A stretch of DNA of 27,433 nt, from NCBI GenBank assembly GCA_024681875.1, contig JAILAA010000180.1, forward strand, positions 1-27,433, in the 5' to 3' direction. Under the pieces are notes generated by a model. It had not been told where the DNA came from and did not search any database. It was given only the letters and a program-made list of their open reading frames with translations. Shown one piece after another: positions 8,351-16,298 of this stretch. Origin of the DNA: Prevotella sp. (GTDB lineage: Bacteria; Bacteroidota; Bacteroidia; Bacteroidales; Bacteroidaceae). A program made the translations under genes and the position numbers. Within the stretch, counting starts at the first letter, position 1. The number at the start of each line of letters is the position of its first letter.

Positions 8351-8701
8351 TTACTGCAGGCCGTCGAGCTGATGCTTCATCTGCTGCAGCTCGGTACGTA
8401 TGTCGATGAGGCGGTTGATGACCTCAGCCTTACGGTCTGATCCGTCGCGGTTGGCGTTAATCATCTTGCGGGCGGCGGCCAGCTTGAAGCCACGCACTTT
8501 CACCAGATTATGGATGAGGCGTATCTGCTCAATGTCCTTCTCCGAATACTGCCGTACTTTGTTTGGCCCCGTCGTCTTCGGCTTCAGATAGGGAAATTCC
8601 GTTTCCCAATAGCGGAGTGTGCTCTCGTTCAGACCGAACATTTCGGCCACTTCCTTGATAGAGTAATAGAGCTTAAGATTCTTGTCAAGATTCAGTGCCA
8701 T
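8351..8701 (-). CDS. MerR-family transcriptional regulator
   Basis: The 116-residue protein has an N-terminal winged helix-turn-helix of MerR type. The recognition segment is YYSIKEVAEMFGLNESTLRY followed by WETEFPYLKP. The wing segment is VRQYSEKDIEQIRLIHNLV, then a short dimerisation coiled coil (IDIRTELQQMKHQLDGL). It lacks a cysteine-rich effector domain, so it is not an obvious metal sensor. This compact form is common in Bacteroidetes. It is the first gene of a two-gene unit with the propeller protein and has its own promoter. The target and signal are unknown. Confidence 0.9.
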   Translation of the reverse strand: MALNLDKNLKLYYSIKEVAEMFGLNESTLRYWETEFPYLKPKTTGPNKVRQYSEKDIEQIRLIHNLVKVRGFKLAAARKMINANRDGSDRKAEVINRLIDIRTELQQMKHQLDGLQ

Positions 8702-8720
8702 AGCTTTCTATATTTTCCTG

Positions 8721-8752
8721 CAAAGGTACATTATTTTCTTCTATCCCCCAAC
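8721..8752 (-). promoter_or_regulatory. Putative promoter of the MerR-type gene
   Basis: Read on the minus strand, GTTG (8752-8749) is followed after 20 bases by TACCTTTG (8728-8721), close to the Bacteroidetes consensus. The start codon is 19 bases further on. Confidence 0.6.
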
Positions 8753-8776
8753 TTTTCCTTCTCTTTTTTTGTAGGT

Positions 8777-8820
8777 AAAAAAACAACCAAAACCATGATT
8801 GTTCACGGCTTTGGTTGTTT
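8777..8820 (-). terminator. Rho-independent terminator of mdh
   Basis: On the minus strand, arms at 8820-8804 and 8797-8781 form a 17-pair stem with two G-U pairs and a 6-base loop. A run of seven T follows. It lies about 65 bases beyond the mdh stop and before the MerR promoter, so it separates the two transcription units. Confidence 0.75.
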
Positions 8821-8886
8821 TGCTTACTTTTGTAAGACGTGAAGCGCATTCTGACACGCTTTCGTCTATGCTTTTCAGGTACTCTC

Positions 8887-9879
8887 TTAAAGGTTGGGGT
8901 TGATTTTGTTCCACTCGCTGATGGGCGGCACGATGTTCAGCGTCACCAGCTCGTCACGCATCTTGCAGAGGTGCTCGTAGCTTTGGTCAAGCTTGGCGTT
9001 CTCCTCGGGCAGACCCTGAGGAACCTCATACTTGGCACCCTCGGCAGTCATCGTGGTCTTCATGGCCATCATAATATGGTCGTACTTGTCGGTCTTCACG
9101 TAGGTGCCCACGGGGAAGCGGAAAGGCTCACCGCCCATGGCGGCACGGATCATCTCGACGCTGAGGTACGAGGGGCTCTGGAACGAGCTGCGGCCGCGCA
9201 GCTTGATGATGGCGGCACCACCCTTGGTGACGTCGGTCTTCATCTGCTCCCATTCCTCGGCGGGGAACTCGGGCGTACCGATGATGTCGGTCAGCTTGCG
9301 ACCCTTGATGGTGACGTGGCTGCCGAAGACGGCCATCTGCTCGCCGTGTCCACCGTAGGTTGCACAGCCCTTGATCTCGCTCTGCAGCACATTGAACTTC
9401 TTGGCCAGTGCGCTCTGCAGACGGGTGGTGTCGAGGCCTGCCAGCGTGGTCACCTGTCCGGGCTTCAAACCAGAGTAGAGCAGTGTGACAAGACCGGTGA
9501 GGTCGGCGGGGTTGAAGATGATGACGACATGCTTCACGTCAGGGCAGTATTTCTTGATGTTCTGGCCCAGCTCCTCGGCAATCTTGCAGTTGCCGGCCAG
9601 CAGGTCTTCGCGTGTCATACCCTCCTTACGGGGTGCACCGCCGCTGGAGATGATGTACTTGGCGCCACGGAATGCCTCTTCGGCATCGGTGGTGGCAGTG
9701 ATGGTTGCTTCGTCGAAGCCACTCTGACGCATCTCTTCAGCTACGCCTTCGGGTGAGAATACATCATAGAGACACAGGTTGCTGGTGAGGCCCATCATCA
9801 GGGCGCTCTGAGCCATGTTTGATCCAATCATGCCGGCTGCGCCGACGATGACCAATTTGTCATTTGTTAAAAAAGCCAT
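8887..9879 (-). CDS. mdh: Malate dehydrogenase
   Basis: The enzyme interconverts malate and oxaloacetate with NAD(H). In saccharolytic Bacteroidales it serves the reductive branch to fumarate, succinate and propionate. The 330-residue protein has the Rossmann motif GAAGMIGSN at residues 13-21 and the mobile loop GGAPRKEGMTREDLL with Arg84 and Arg90. It also has AGLDTTR with Asp150 and Arg153, and the catalytic His178 in TYGGHGEQM. All key residues of the LDH/MDH family are present. It is a single-gene unit with a candidate -7 box at 9915-9922 and a terminator at 8777-8820. Confidence 0.95.
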   Translation of the reverse strand: MAFLTNDKLVIVGAAGMIGSNMAQSALMMGLTSNLCLYDVFSPEGVAEEMRQSGFDEATITATTDAEEAFRGAKYIISSGGAPRKEGMTREDLLAGNCKIAEELGQNIKKYCPDVKHVVIIFNPADLTGLVTLLYSGLKPGQVTTLAGLDTTRLQSALAKKFNVLQSEIKGCATYGGHGEQMAVFGSHVTIKGRKLTDIIGTPEFPAEEWEQMKTDVTKGGAAIIKLRGRSSFQSPSYLSVEMIRAAMGGEPFRFPVGTYVKTDKYDHIMMAMKTTMTAEGAKYEVPQGLPEENAKLDQSYEHLCKMRDELVTLNIVPPISEWNKINPNL

Positions 9880-9914
9880 AGAATACTATTTTAAAAGATT
9901 CACTATTTTTGCTG

Positions 9915-9922
9915 CAAAGATA
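9915..9922 (-). promoter_or_regulatory. Putative -7 box of mdh
   Basis: On the minus strand the box reads TATCTTTG, 35 bases before the mdh ATG. No TTTG at the usual upstream spacing is visible, so this rests on the -7 match alone. Confidence 0.4.
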
Positions 9923-10046
9923 CGCTTTTTTTGCAATTTCAGGGATTTTGTGGAGTTAAAAGGAGTTAATGGCTGTCGTTTTTGCAAGGAACTTGATGGC
10001 TTTGCAATCTCTGTATTGCAAAACCAAATGAAACAAAAAGTAAGGC

Positions 10047-10088
10047 GAGGGAGAAAAATCAAAAAGATCTTTTTGGTTTTTCTCCCTC
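10047..10088. repeat. 42-base near-perfect palindrome between divergent genes
   Basis: The arms 10047-10067 and 10068-10088 pair at 20 of 21 positions; the exception is T/G, a wobble in RNA. They meet at a central AGATCT with no spacer. The palindrome lies between the divergent mdh and DUF5107 promoters. A terminator for either gene is not expected there. A C-run (10088-10093) follows directly. Confidence 0.8.
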
Positions 10089-10135
10089 CCCCCGCTTTTT
10101 ATTGTTCTTTCTTCGCTCGTTTATAGGAAAATATG

Positions 10136-10143
10136 TAATTTTG
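10136..10143 (+). promoter_or_regulatory. Putative -7 box of the DUF5107-murF/alr unit
   Basis: TAATTTTG matches TAnnTTTG and lies 27 bases before the ATG at 10171. No good -33 match was found at 19-21 bases upstream. Confidence 0.45.
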
Positions 10144-10170
10144 CAGCGACAAACAATAACATGATGAACT

Positions 10171-13100
10171 ATGGCAAGCGTAAAAGCCTGGAGAGAACTG
10201 GTGACGATTCCTACCTACGAAGTGGGTATGCCGGAGAAGAGTCCGATGTTCTTGGAAAAGCGTGTGTATCAAGGTTCGAGCGGGGTCGTTTATCCTTATC
10301 CTGTCATCGAGTCGATTGCTGATGAGCCGACACCGCACGAATGGAAGGTGGTGTACTTGGAGAATGAGTATATCAAGGTGATGGTGATGCCCGAACTGGG
10401 CGGGCGTATCCAGATGGCGTATGACAAGGTGAAGCAGCGTCATTTTGTCTACTACAACCATGTGGTCAAGCCCGCCCTCGTGGGCCTCTGCGGGCCGTGG
10501 ATCAGCGGCGGCATTGAGTTCAACTGGCCGCAGCATCACAGGCCGTCGACGTATTCGCCTGTGGACTCGACCATCGTGGAGAACGAGGATGGCAGTGTCA
10601 CGGTTTGGGTGAACGAGATGGAGCGGATGTTCCATCAGAAGGGTGCCGCAGGCTTTACATTGCGTCCCGGCTGTGCCTACTTGGAGATACAGGGCCGTGT
10701 GAGCAACCGCACGTCGCTGCCGCAGACCTTCCTTTGGTGGGCCAACCCTGCCGTCGAGGTGAACGATGCCTATCAGAGCGTTTTCCCGCCCGACGTGAAT
10801 GCTGTCTTTGACCACGGCAAGCGTGCCGTCTCGTCGTTCCCTATCGCCACGGGCACTTATTACAAGATGGACTATTCGGCAGGCGTCGACATCTCGAACT
10901 ATCGTAATATCCCTGTGCCTACGAGCTATATGGCCGTTAATTCGAAATACGACTTCGAGGGCGGCTATGAGAACGACACGCGAGGCGGTATGCTGCACGT
11001 GGCCTCCCATCACTTCTCGCCAGGCAAGAAGCAGTGGACGTGGGGCAACGGTGACTTCGGCCGGGCATGGGACAGGAATCTGACGGACGAAGCCCCCCTC
11101 TCATCCCCCCAACTGGGGGGAAGTAATATCCCCCATCCCCTCTCATCCCCCCAACTGGGGAGAAGTACTGATGCGCAGCTACCCTTCCCCCAGTTTTTCG
11201 CAGAGCGAAGCGGCAGAGCCGAGCGGGGGGAGGCAGGGAAAGGGCTGTTCCGTCCCTACATCGAGCTGATGGCAGGCGTCTATACCGAGAACCAGCCCGA
11301 CTTCACCTGGCTGATGCCCTACGAAGAGAAGCAGTTCACTCAGTATTTCATGCCCTATCGCGAGCTGGGCGTGGTGAAGCAGGCATCGAAGGACTTCGTC
11401 TTTAACATAGAAAGCCTCCCCCCGACTTCCTCCAAAGGGAGGGGGAGGATGGTTACCTTCAAGGTGCTGGCCACGTCAAGGCAGGAGGTGCGCATCGTGC
11501 TGCGCAACAAGCAGGGTGAAGAGTATTATAATAAGGTGGTGACGCTATCGCCTGAGACCGTCCTTGAAGAGTCCGTCGATGTGGAAGGTGCAACCCTGAA
11601 CGACCTGCTCTTCACAATCCTCTCGCCTCACGCCTCACGCCACACACCCCTCTTGTCCTGGCAAGCCGAGCCTGACGAAATCCGGCCGATTCCTGATGCC
11701 GCTGAGGCTGCACTCTCGCCTGAAGAGACTAAGACCAACGACCAGCTCTACCTCACCGGCCTTCACCTGGAACAGTATCGTCACGCCACGTGGAGTGCCC
11801 TCGACTACTATGAGGAGGCACTGCGCCGCGACCCCAACGATGTGCGCTGCCTCAACCAGACGGGACTGTGGTATTTGCGCCGTGGCCGCTTTGACAAGGC
11901 CGAGACGTATTTGAGGAAAGCCGTGAGAATTTGGCAGAAGCGTAACCCTAATCCCTACGACGGCGAGGCCATCTTCAATCTGGCCCTCACGCTGAAATAT
12001 AAAAGCCTCACCCCCGACCCCTCTCCAAAGGGAGAGGGGAGTAAAAACTCTCAAGGTGGAAATGCAACGGCTAGGTGTGAGGTTTCCGAGGCCTATAATC
12101 TCTTCTGGAAGTCGACGTGGAACAAGGAATGGGCTGATGCCGGCTATTTCGAGGCTGCCTGCATCAGCGTGGGGCAGGGGCGCTATGACGATGCACTGGA
12201 CGAGTTGAACCGCTGCCTCATCTTCAATAGCTGCAACCACAAGGCACGTGCGTTGAAGTCTGCTGTCTTGCGCAAAATCAGCGAGAGCAAGCAGAAGGGC
12301 GGCCTGCAGATGGGCAATTCAAAGGAACTGAATGAGCGTCTGACACTCATCAGGGAATCTCTGGAATCAGACCACTTCAACTACGGCATCATCTACGAGC
12401 AATACCTGTTGACCAAGGACGAGGAGGTGCTGAAACAGATGTCGGAAATGATGCACGGCAACGTGTATAACTACCACGAGCTGGCCCTCGACTATGCACA
12501 GGCTGGATTATGGCAGGAGAGTATCGACATCCTGCAACTGGCCCAAGAGCCGCATCCGCTCACTTTCTATTACTTAGGCTATTTCAAGGAGAAGCAGGGA
12601 AAGCTTGACGAGGCCGCTGCATGTTACCATCAGGCTGAGCAGGCCGACAGCTATTGCTGCTTCCCCAACCGATTGGAGGATGTACTGGTGTTGACGGCTG
12701 CCAAGGAGGCCCATCCCAAAGGTGCCAAGGCACCGTATTATTTGGGTTGCCTCTACTACGACAAGCGGCAATACGACCTCGCCATTGAATATTGGGAGAT
12801 GTCGGCACACAACGACCCGTCGTTCCCCATTGTCTGGCGCAATCTTGCACTCGCCCGCCTCAACAAACAGGGGCGCAAAGATGAGGCCGTGGAATACATG
12901 GAGCGCGCCTTCCACCTTGACGAGACAGATGCCCGCATCCTCATGGAGCTCGACCAGCTCTATAAGCGGATGCAGAAGCCGCATCAGTTCCGTCTCGACC
13001 ATCTGCAGCAGTATCCGCAGCTTATTGCTCAGCGCGATGACCTGCTCTTGGAGGAGATAACCCTGCTGAACCAGCTTGGCCGCTATGAAGAGGCAAAGGC

Positions 13101-13749
13101 AAAGCTCGACGCTCATCATTTCCATCCGTGGGAGGGCGGCGAAGGCAAGGTGTCGGCCCAGTACCAGATCTGTCGTGTGGAACTGGCCAAGCGTTTGCTG
13201 AAGGATGACCGGCAGTCTGCCGAGGCCAAGCGCCTGTTGGAAGAGTGTCTCGTTTATCCCCCGCATCTTGGGGAAGGCAAACTCTTTGGTGCGCAGGACA
13301 ATGATTTCCTCTATTTCCTCGGACGATACGAAGAAGGTACCGTAGGACCTACTGAGCCTGCTGCAGCCATGTATTACAACGATGCAAAGCCCGACAAAAT
13401 TTTCTATGCAGGCCTCTGCTATCGTGCTTTAGGGCAAGAGGACAGGGCACGGAGCCTGTTCCATCAACTCATTAACTATGGCAAGCAGCATGTGTTCGAC
13501 CATATAACGATGGACTACTTCGCAGTCTCGTTGCCCGATTTGCTTATCTGGGACGATAGCCTTGATGTCAAAAACCGTATTCACTGTCTATACATGCTCG
13601 CCCTCGGCTATTACGGATTGGGCGACATGTCCCATGCACTGAAGTATCTGGCCGAAGTTGAAGCCCTTGACATCAACCACCAGGGCATTCAGCAGCTGCG
13701 TTCGTTCATCAGCATGATTTCTTCAACTCCTCAACTCCTCAACAAATGA
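10171..13749 (+). CDS. DUF5107 and TPR-repeat protein with several repeat-derived insertions
   Basis: This 1192-residue protein has no signal peptide. Residues about 30-480 form a DUF5107 domain, which resembles the galactose-mutarotase-like sugar-binding fold (VMVMPELGGRIQMAYDK, GGIEFNWPQHH, LWWANPAVEVND). From about residue 535 to the end it carries many TPR-type helices (for example ALDYYEEALRRDPNDVRCLN and AIEYWEMSAHNDPSFPIVWR). A role in carbohydrate metabolism is likely but the reaction is not known. In-frame repeat-derived stretches occur at residues 308-358, 415-426, 484-491, about 612-637 and 1185-1191. None introduces a stop, and the domain sequence resumes after each. The last codons overlap the murF-alr start (ATGA), giving translational coupling. 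Confidence 0.85.
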   Translation: MASVKAWRELVTIPTYEVGMPEKSPMFLEKRVYQGSSGVVYPYPVIESIADEPTPHEWKVVYLENEYIKVMVMPELGGRIQMAYDKVKQRHFVYYNHVVKPALVGLCGPWISGGIEFNWPQHHRPSTYSPVDSTIVENEDGSVTVWVNEMERMFHQKGAAGFTLRPGCAYLEIQGRVSNRTSLPQTFLWWANPAVEVNDAYQSVFPPDVNAVFDHGKRAVSSFPIATGTYYKMDYSAGVDISNYRNIPVPTSYMAVNSKYDFEGGYENDTRGGMLHVASHHFSPGKKQWTWGNGDFGRAWDRNLTDEAPLSSPQLGGSNIPHPLSSPQLGRSTDAQLPFPQFFAERSGRAERGEAGKGLFRPYIELMAGVYTENQPDFTWLMPYEEKQFTQYFMPYRELGVVKQASKDFVFNIESLPPTSSKGRGRMVTFKVLATSRQEVRIVLRNKQGEEYYNKVVTLSPETVLEESVDVEGATLNDLLFTILSPHASRHTPLLSWQAEPDEIRPIPDAAEAALSPEETKTNDQLYLTGLHLEQYRHATWSALDYYEEALRRDPNDVRCLNQTGLWYLRRGRFDKAETYLRKAVRIWQKRNPNPYDGEAIFNLALTLKYKSLTPDPSPKGEGSKNSQGGNATARCEVSEAYNLFWKSTWNKEWADAGYFEAACISVGQGRYDDALDELNRCLIFNSCNHKARALKSAVLRKISESKQKGGLQMGNSKELNERLTLIRESLESDHFNYGIIYEQYLLTKDEEVLKQMSEMMHGNVYNYHELALDYAQAGLWQESIDILQLAQEPHPLTFYYLGYFKEKQGKLDEAAACYHQAEQADSYCCFPNRLEDVLVLTAAKEAHPKGAKAPYYLGCLYYDKRQYDLAIEYWEMSAHNDPSFPIVWRNLALARLNKQGRKDEAVEYMERAFHLDETDARILMELDQLYKRMQKPHQFRLDHLQQYPQLIAQRDDLLLEEITLLNQLGRYEEAKAKLDAHHFHPWEGGEGKVSAQYQICRVELAKRLLKDDRQSAEAKRLLEECLVYPPHLGEGKLFGAQDNDFLYFLGRYEEGTVGPTEPAAAMYYNDAKPDKIFYAGLCYRALGQEDRARSLFHQLINYGKQHVFDHITMDYFAVSLPDLLIWDDSLDVKNRIHCLYMLALGYYGLGDMSHALKYLAEVEALDINHQGIQQLRSFISMISSTPQLLNK
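11092..11250 (+). repeat. Compound palindromic element inserted in frame in the DUF5107 gene
   Basis: Two 31-base direct repeats (11095-11125 and 11137-11167) differ at one base. Each holds a palindrome of C-run, AACT and G-run. A third part at 11183-11233 has outer arms CCTTCCCCC and GGGGGGAGG. These enclose two small hairpins with AGA loops (11197-11209 and 11211-11221). It encodes about 51 residues (308-358) rich in Ser, Pro, Gly and Arg. Confidence 0.85.
11413..11448 (+). repeat. Short palindromic element, copy A, in the DUF5107 gene
   Basis: A C-rich arm beginning AGCCTCCCCCCGAC, a centre TCCAAAGGGA and a G-rich arm form an imperfect hairpin. It is translated in frame as SLPPTSSKGRGR (residues 415-426). 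It shares its layout and reading frame with the copy at 12004-12041. Confidence 0.8.
11621..11641 (+). repeat. Tandem 7-mer array (TCACGCC-like) in the DUF5107 gene
   Basis: Three units (TCTCGCC, TCACGCC, TCACGCC) are translated in frame within LSPHASRHTPL. The orientation is the stop-free one for the coding strand. Confidence 0.7.
12004..12041 (+). repeat. Short palindromic element, copy B, in the DUF5107 gene
   Basis: A perfect 9-pair stem (12018-12026 with 12031-12039) closes a 4-base loop AAAG. It follows the lead sequence AGCCTCACCCCCGAC. It is translated in frame as SLTPDPSPKGEGS. The non-TPR-like sequence continues to about 12080, so the insertion may be longer than the palindrome. 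Confidence 0.85.
13723..13743 (+). repeat. Tandem 8-mer (TCAACTCC) at the DUF5107/murF-alr junction
   Basis: Two full units and a partial third (TCAACTCC, TCAACTCC, TCAAC) encode most of the last residues of the DUF5107 protein (SSTPQLLNK). The array ends three bases before the murF-alr start codon. Confidence 0.8.
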
Positions 13750-16247
13750 CTTACAATATTATTAAGATTGCGACGCTGATAGGCGCCCGCCGCTATGGCA
13801 ATAACGATGCGACCATTGGCTGGCTGCTTACTGACAGCCGCTCGCTCTGCTTCCCCGAGCAGACACTTTTCTTCGCCCTGCGCACCAAGCGCAACGACGG
13901 GCATAAGTATATTGAAGACCTCTATCGCCGTGGCGTGAGGAACTTTGTGGTGGATAGTCTTCCCACTGAGAATTATCCGGATGCAAACTTCCTCAAGGTT
14001 CCATCGCCTCTGGCTGCCCTGCAGCGGTTGGCCGAGCGCCATCGCGACGAGTTTAATATCCCCATCATTGGTGTCACTGGATCTAACGGCAAGACATGGG
14101 TGAAGGAGTGGCTCTATCAACTGTTGAGAGTACAGGGGACGGTGGTGAGTGACGTCACTAAACCCACCAAACAAGCCATCACACGCTCACCTCGCTCCTA
14201 CAACTCGCAGATAGGCGTGCCGCTGTCGGTTTGGCTACTGAACGAGAATACACGCATCGGCATCTTCGAGGCTGGCATCAGCCAGCCGGGCGAGATGTTG
14301 GCCCTGCGCGACATCATACAGCCCACCATTGGCGTGTTCACCTCTTTGGGCATGGCTCATCAGGAGAATTTCCGCTCTTTGGACGAGAAGTGCATGGAGA
14401 AGCTGCAGCTCTTCCATGACGCCGAGGTTATCGTCTACCCCTCTGACGACGACACGGTGAGCCGCTGCGTGCGCCGCTCACAGTATCAGGGCGAGCGCAT
14501 CGGCTGGAGCCGCTTCAGCGAGAAAGCACCGATGTTTGTCAAGACCGAAGGCGCCCGCGTCTCCTATAGATATAAAGATGTGGAAGGCAGCTACGAGATT
14601 CCCTTCATCGACGAGGCCAGCATCGAGAACTCCATCACCTGTGCTACCGTGGCACTCTATCTCGGTCTGACGCCTGAGCAGATAGCAGAGCGCATGGCTC
14701 GCCTGGAGCCTATTGCCATGCGTCTGGAAGTGAAAGAGGGCCAGCGAGGGCTGACACTCATCAATGACTCGTATAATAACGACGTTAACTCGCTCGACAT
14801 TGCCCTTGATTTTATGAATCGTCGTCCTGAGCAGGAGGGAAAGTGCAAGACGCTGATATTAAGCGACATCTACCAGTCGGGCGAGTCGCCGGCTGAGCTC
14901 TACGGTGAGGTGTCTGAACTGATTCAGAAGCGCGGCATCGACCGCTTCATCGGCATCGGACCGGAGATTTCCAGTCAGGCAGCGCAGATTACTGTGGGCC
15001 ACAAGTGGTTCTTTGATGATGTTATGCAGTTTCTGCAGAGCAGTCTGGTGCGCTCCATGCATAACGAGATCGTGCTGCTGAAGGGTGCACGTGCCTTCGG
15101 CTTTGAGCGCATTACGGAGCAGCTGGAGCAAAAGGTACACGAGACAATCCTCGAGGTAGACTTGAATGCTGTGGTGAACAACCTCAATCATTTCCGCTCT
15201 CTGCTGAAGCCTGAGACCAAGATGGTGTGCATGATCAAGGCCGACGCCTATGGTGCAGGCGCCATTGAGGTGGCGAAGACACTGCAGGAGCATCGCGTTG
15301 ACTATCTGGCTGTGGCTACTGCCGATGAGGGCGCTGAGCTGCGCCGGGCTGGTATTACGCAGAATATCATGGTGATGAATCCTGAGATGTCGTCGTTTAA
15401 GACGCTTTTTGACTATGACCTGGAGCCCGAAGTCTATTCCTTCCGTATCATGGATGCCCTCATCCATTCGGCCCGTGCCCAGGGCATCACAGGCTGGCCT
15501 GTTCATATCAAGCTCGACACGGGTATGCACCGCTTAGGGTTTAATATCAATGAAATAGACGAGCTCATCGACCGTCTCAAGTCGCAGCAGGCTATCATTC
15601 CGCGCTCTGTCTTCTCACACTTTGTGGGCAGTGACAGCGACGACTTTGACAAGTTTTCCGCCCTTCAGTTCGAGCGTTTCGACAAGGCCAGCAGCCAATT
15701 GCAGGCTGCCTTCAGCCACAAGATATTGCGCCACATCGACAACAGCGCAGGCATTGAACATTTCCCCGAGCGTCAGCTTGACATGTGCCGCTTAGGCATT
15801 GGGCTGTATGGAGTGGACCCATATCTCCCACCCCTCACTTCTCACCTCTCACCTCTCATGTGCGTCAGTACATTGAAGACCACTATTCTGCAGATACGTG
15901 ATGTGCCGAAGGATGAGACCGTAGGCTACAGCCGTAAGGGTATACTAACGCGCGCCAGCCGCATCGCAGCCATTCCCATCGGTTATGCCGACGGTTTGGA
16001 CCGCCATCTCGGCAACCGACACGGCTATTGTATTGTTAACGGACAAAAAGCGGAATATGTGGGCAACATCTGCATGGACGTAGCCCTCATTGACGTCACT
16101 GACATTCCCTGTAAAGAGGGTGACCAAGTGGAAATTTTTGGAAAGCAGTTGCCTGTCACTGTGCTCAGTAGCATTCTCGAGACCATCCCCTACGAGGTGT
16201 TAACCAGTGTCAGCAACCGTGTTAAGCGCATATACTTTCAGGACTGA
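13746..16247 (+). CDS. murF-alr: Fused UDP-MurNAc-tripeptide:D-Ala-D-Ala ligase / alanine racemase
   Basis: The 833-residue fusion combines two cytoplasmic steps of peptidoglycan precursor synthesis. The MurF part (about 1-450) has the Mur ligase P-loop GVTGSNGKTWVK with Lys116 and the ligase segment LINDSYNNDVNSLD. The alanine racemase part (about 460-833) has the PLP lysine Lys498 in MIKADAYGAG. Its catalytic Tyr728 is in VGYSRKG, 19 residues before the GYADG tyrosine, as in known racemases. This fusion is standard in Bacteroidetes. Residues about 696-705 (PLTSHLSPLM) come from a tandem 7-mer inserted after LGIGLYGVDPYL. The start overlaps the upstream stop (ATGA). A strong terminator overlaps its own stop codon. 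Confidence 0.96.
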   Translation: MTYNIIKIATLIGARRYGNNDATIGWLLTDSRSLCFPEQTLFFALRTKRNDGHKYIEDLYRRGVRNFVVDSLPTENYPDANFLKVPSPLAALQRLAERHRDEFNIPIIGVTGSNGKTWVKEWLYQLLRVQGTVVSDVTKPTKQAITRSPRSYNSQIGVPLSVWLLNENTRIGIFEAGISQPGEMLALRDIIQPTIGVFTSLGMAHQENFRSLDEKCMEKLQLFHDAEVIVYPSDDDTVSRCVRRSQYQGERIGWSRFSEKAPMFVKTEGARVSYRYKDVEGSYEIPFIDEASIENSITCATVALYLGLTPEQIAERMARLEPIAMRLEVKEGQRGLTLINDSYNNDVNSLDIALDFMNRRPEQEGKCKTLILSDIYQSGESPAELYGEVSELIQKRGIDRFIGIGPEISSQAAQITVGHKWFFDDVMQFLQSSLVRSMHNEIVLLKGARAFGFERITEQLEQKVHETILEVDLNAVVNNLNHFRSLLKPETKMVCMIKADAYGAGAIEVAKTLQEHRVDYLAVATADEGAELRRAGITQNIMVMNPEMSSFKTLFDYDLEPEVYSFRIMDALIHSARAQGITGWPVHIKLDTGMHRLGFNINEIDELIDRLKSQQAIIPRSVFSHFVGSDSDDFDKFSALQFERFDKASSQLQAAFSHKILRHIDNSAGIEHFPERQLDMCRLGIGLYGVDPYLPPLTSHLSPLMCVSTLKTTILQIRDVPKDETVGYSRKGILTRASRIAAIPIGYADGLDRHLGNRHGYCIVNGQKAEYVGNICMDVALIDVTDIPCKEGDQVEIFGKQLPVTVLSSILETIPYEVLTSVSNRVKRIYFQD
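15832..15859 (+). repeat. Tandem 7-mer array (CTCTCAC-like) in the racemase domain of murF-alr
   Basis: Four units (CCCTCAC, TTCTCAC, CTCTCAC, CTCTCAT) are translated in frame as PPLTSHLSPLM. They are in the stop-free orientation for this gene. It is the same family as the array at 6691-6718. Confidence 0.85.
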
Positions 16248-16277
16248 GAAACTGTCTCAGTCCTGAAAGGGCTTTTG
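16236..16277 (+). terminator. Rho-independent terminator of murF-alr
   Basis: A perfect 14-pair stem (16236-16249 with 16255-16268) with loop AACTG is followed by GGGCTTTTGTTTTT. The stem includes the murF-alr stop codon TGA at 16245-16247. On the minus strand no T-run follows the stem, so it should act mainly on plus-strand transcripts. Confidence 0.85.
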
Positions 16278-16298
16278 TTTTTGAAAAGACTGATCGTC

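Noticed and set aside
8839..9756. Long plus-strand open frame opposite mdh
   Set aside because: It mirrors the malate dehydrogenase gene and shows no family motif.
11093..11160. G-quadruplex on the minus strand of the compound element
   Set aside because: G-runs are present, but they are equally explained by the C-run/G-run palindromes, and spacing for four separate tracts is poor.
15927..15941. Apparent loss of the catalytic Tyr in the alanine racemase domain
   Set aside because: Counting back 19 residues from the GYADG tyrosine, as in characterised racemases, lands on Tyr728 in VGYS, so the residue is present.
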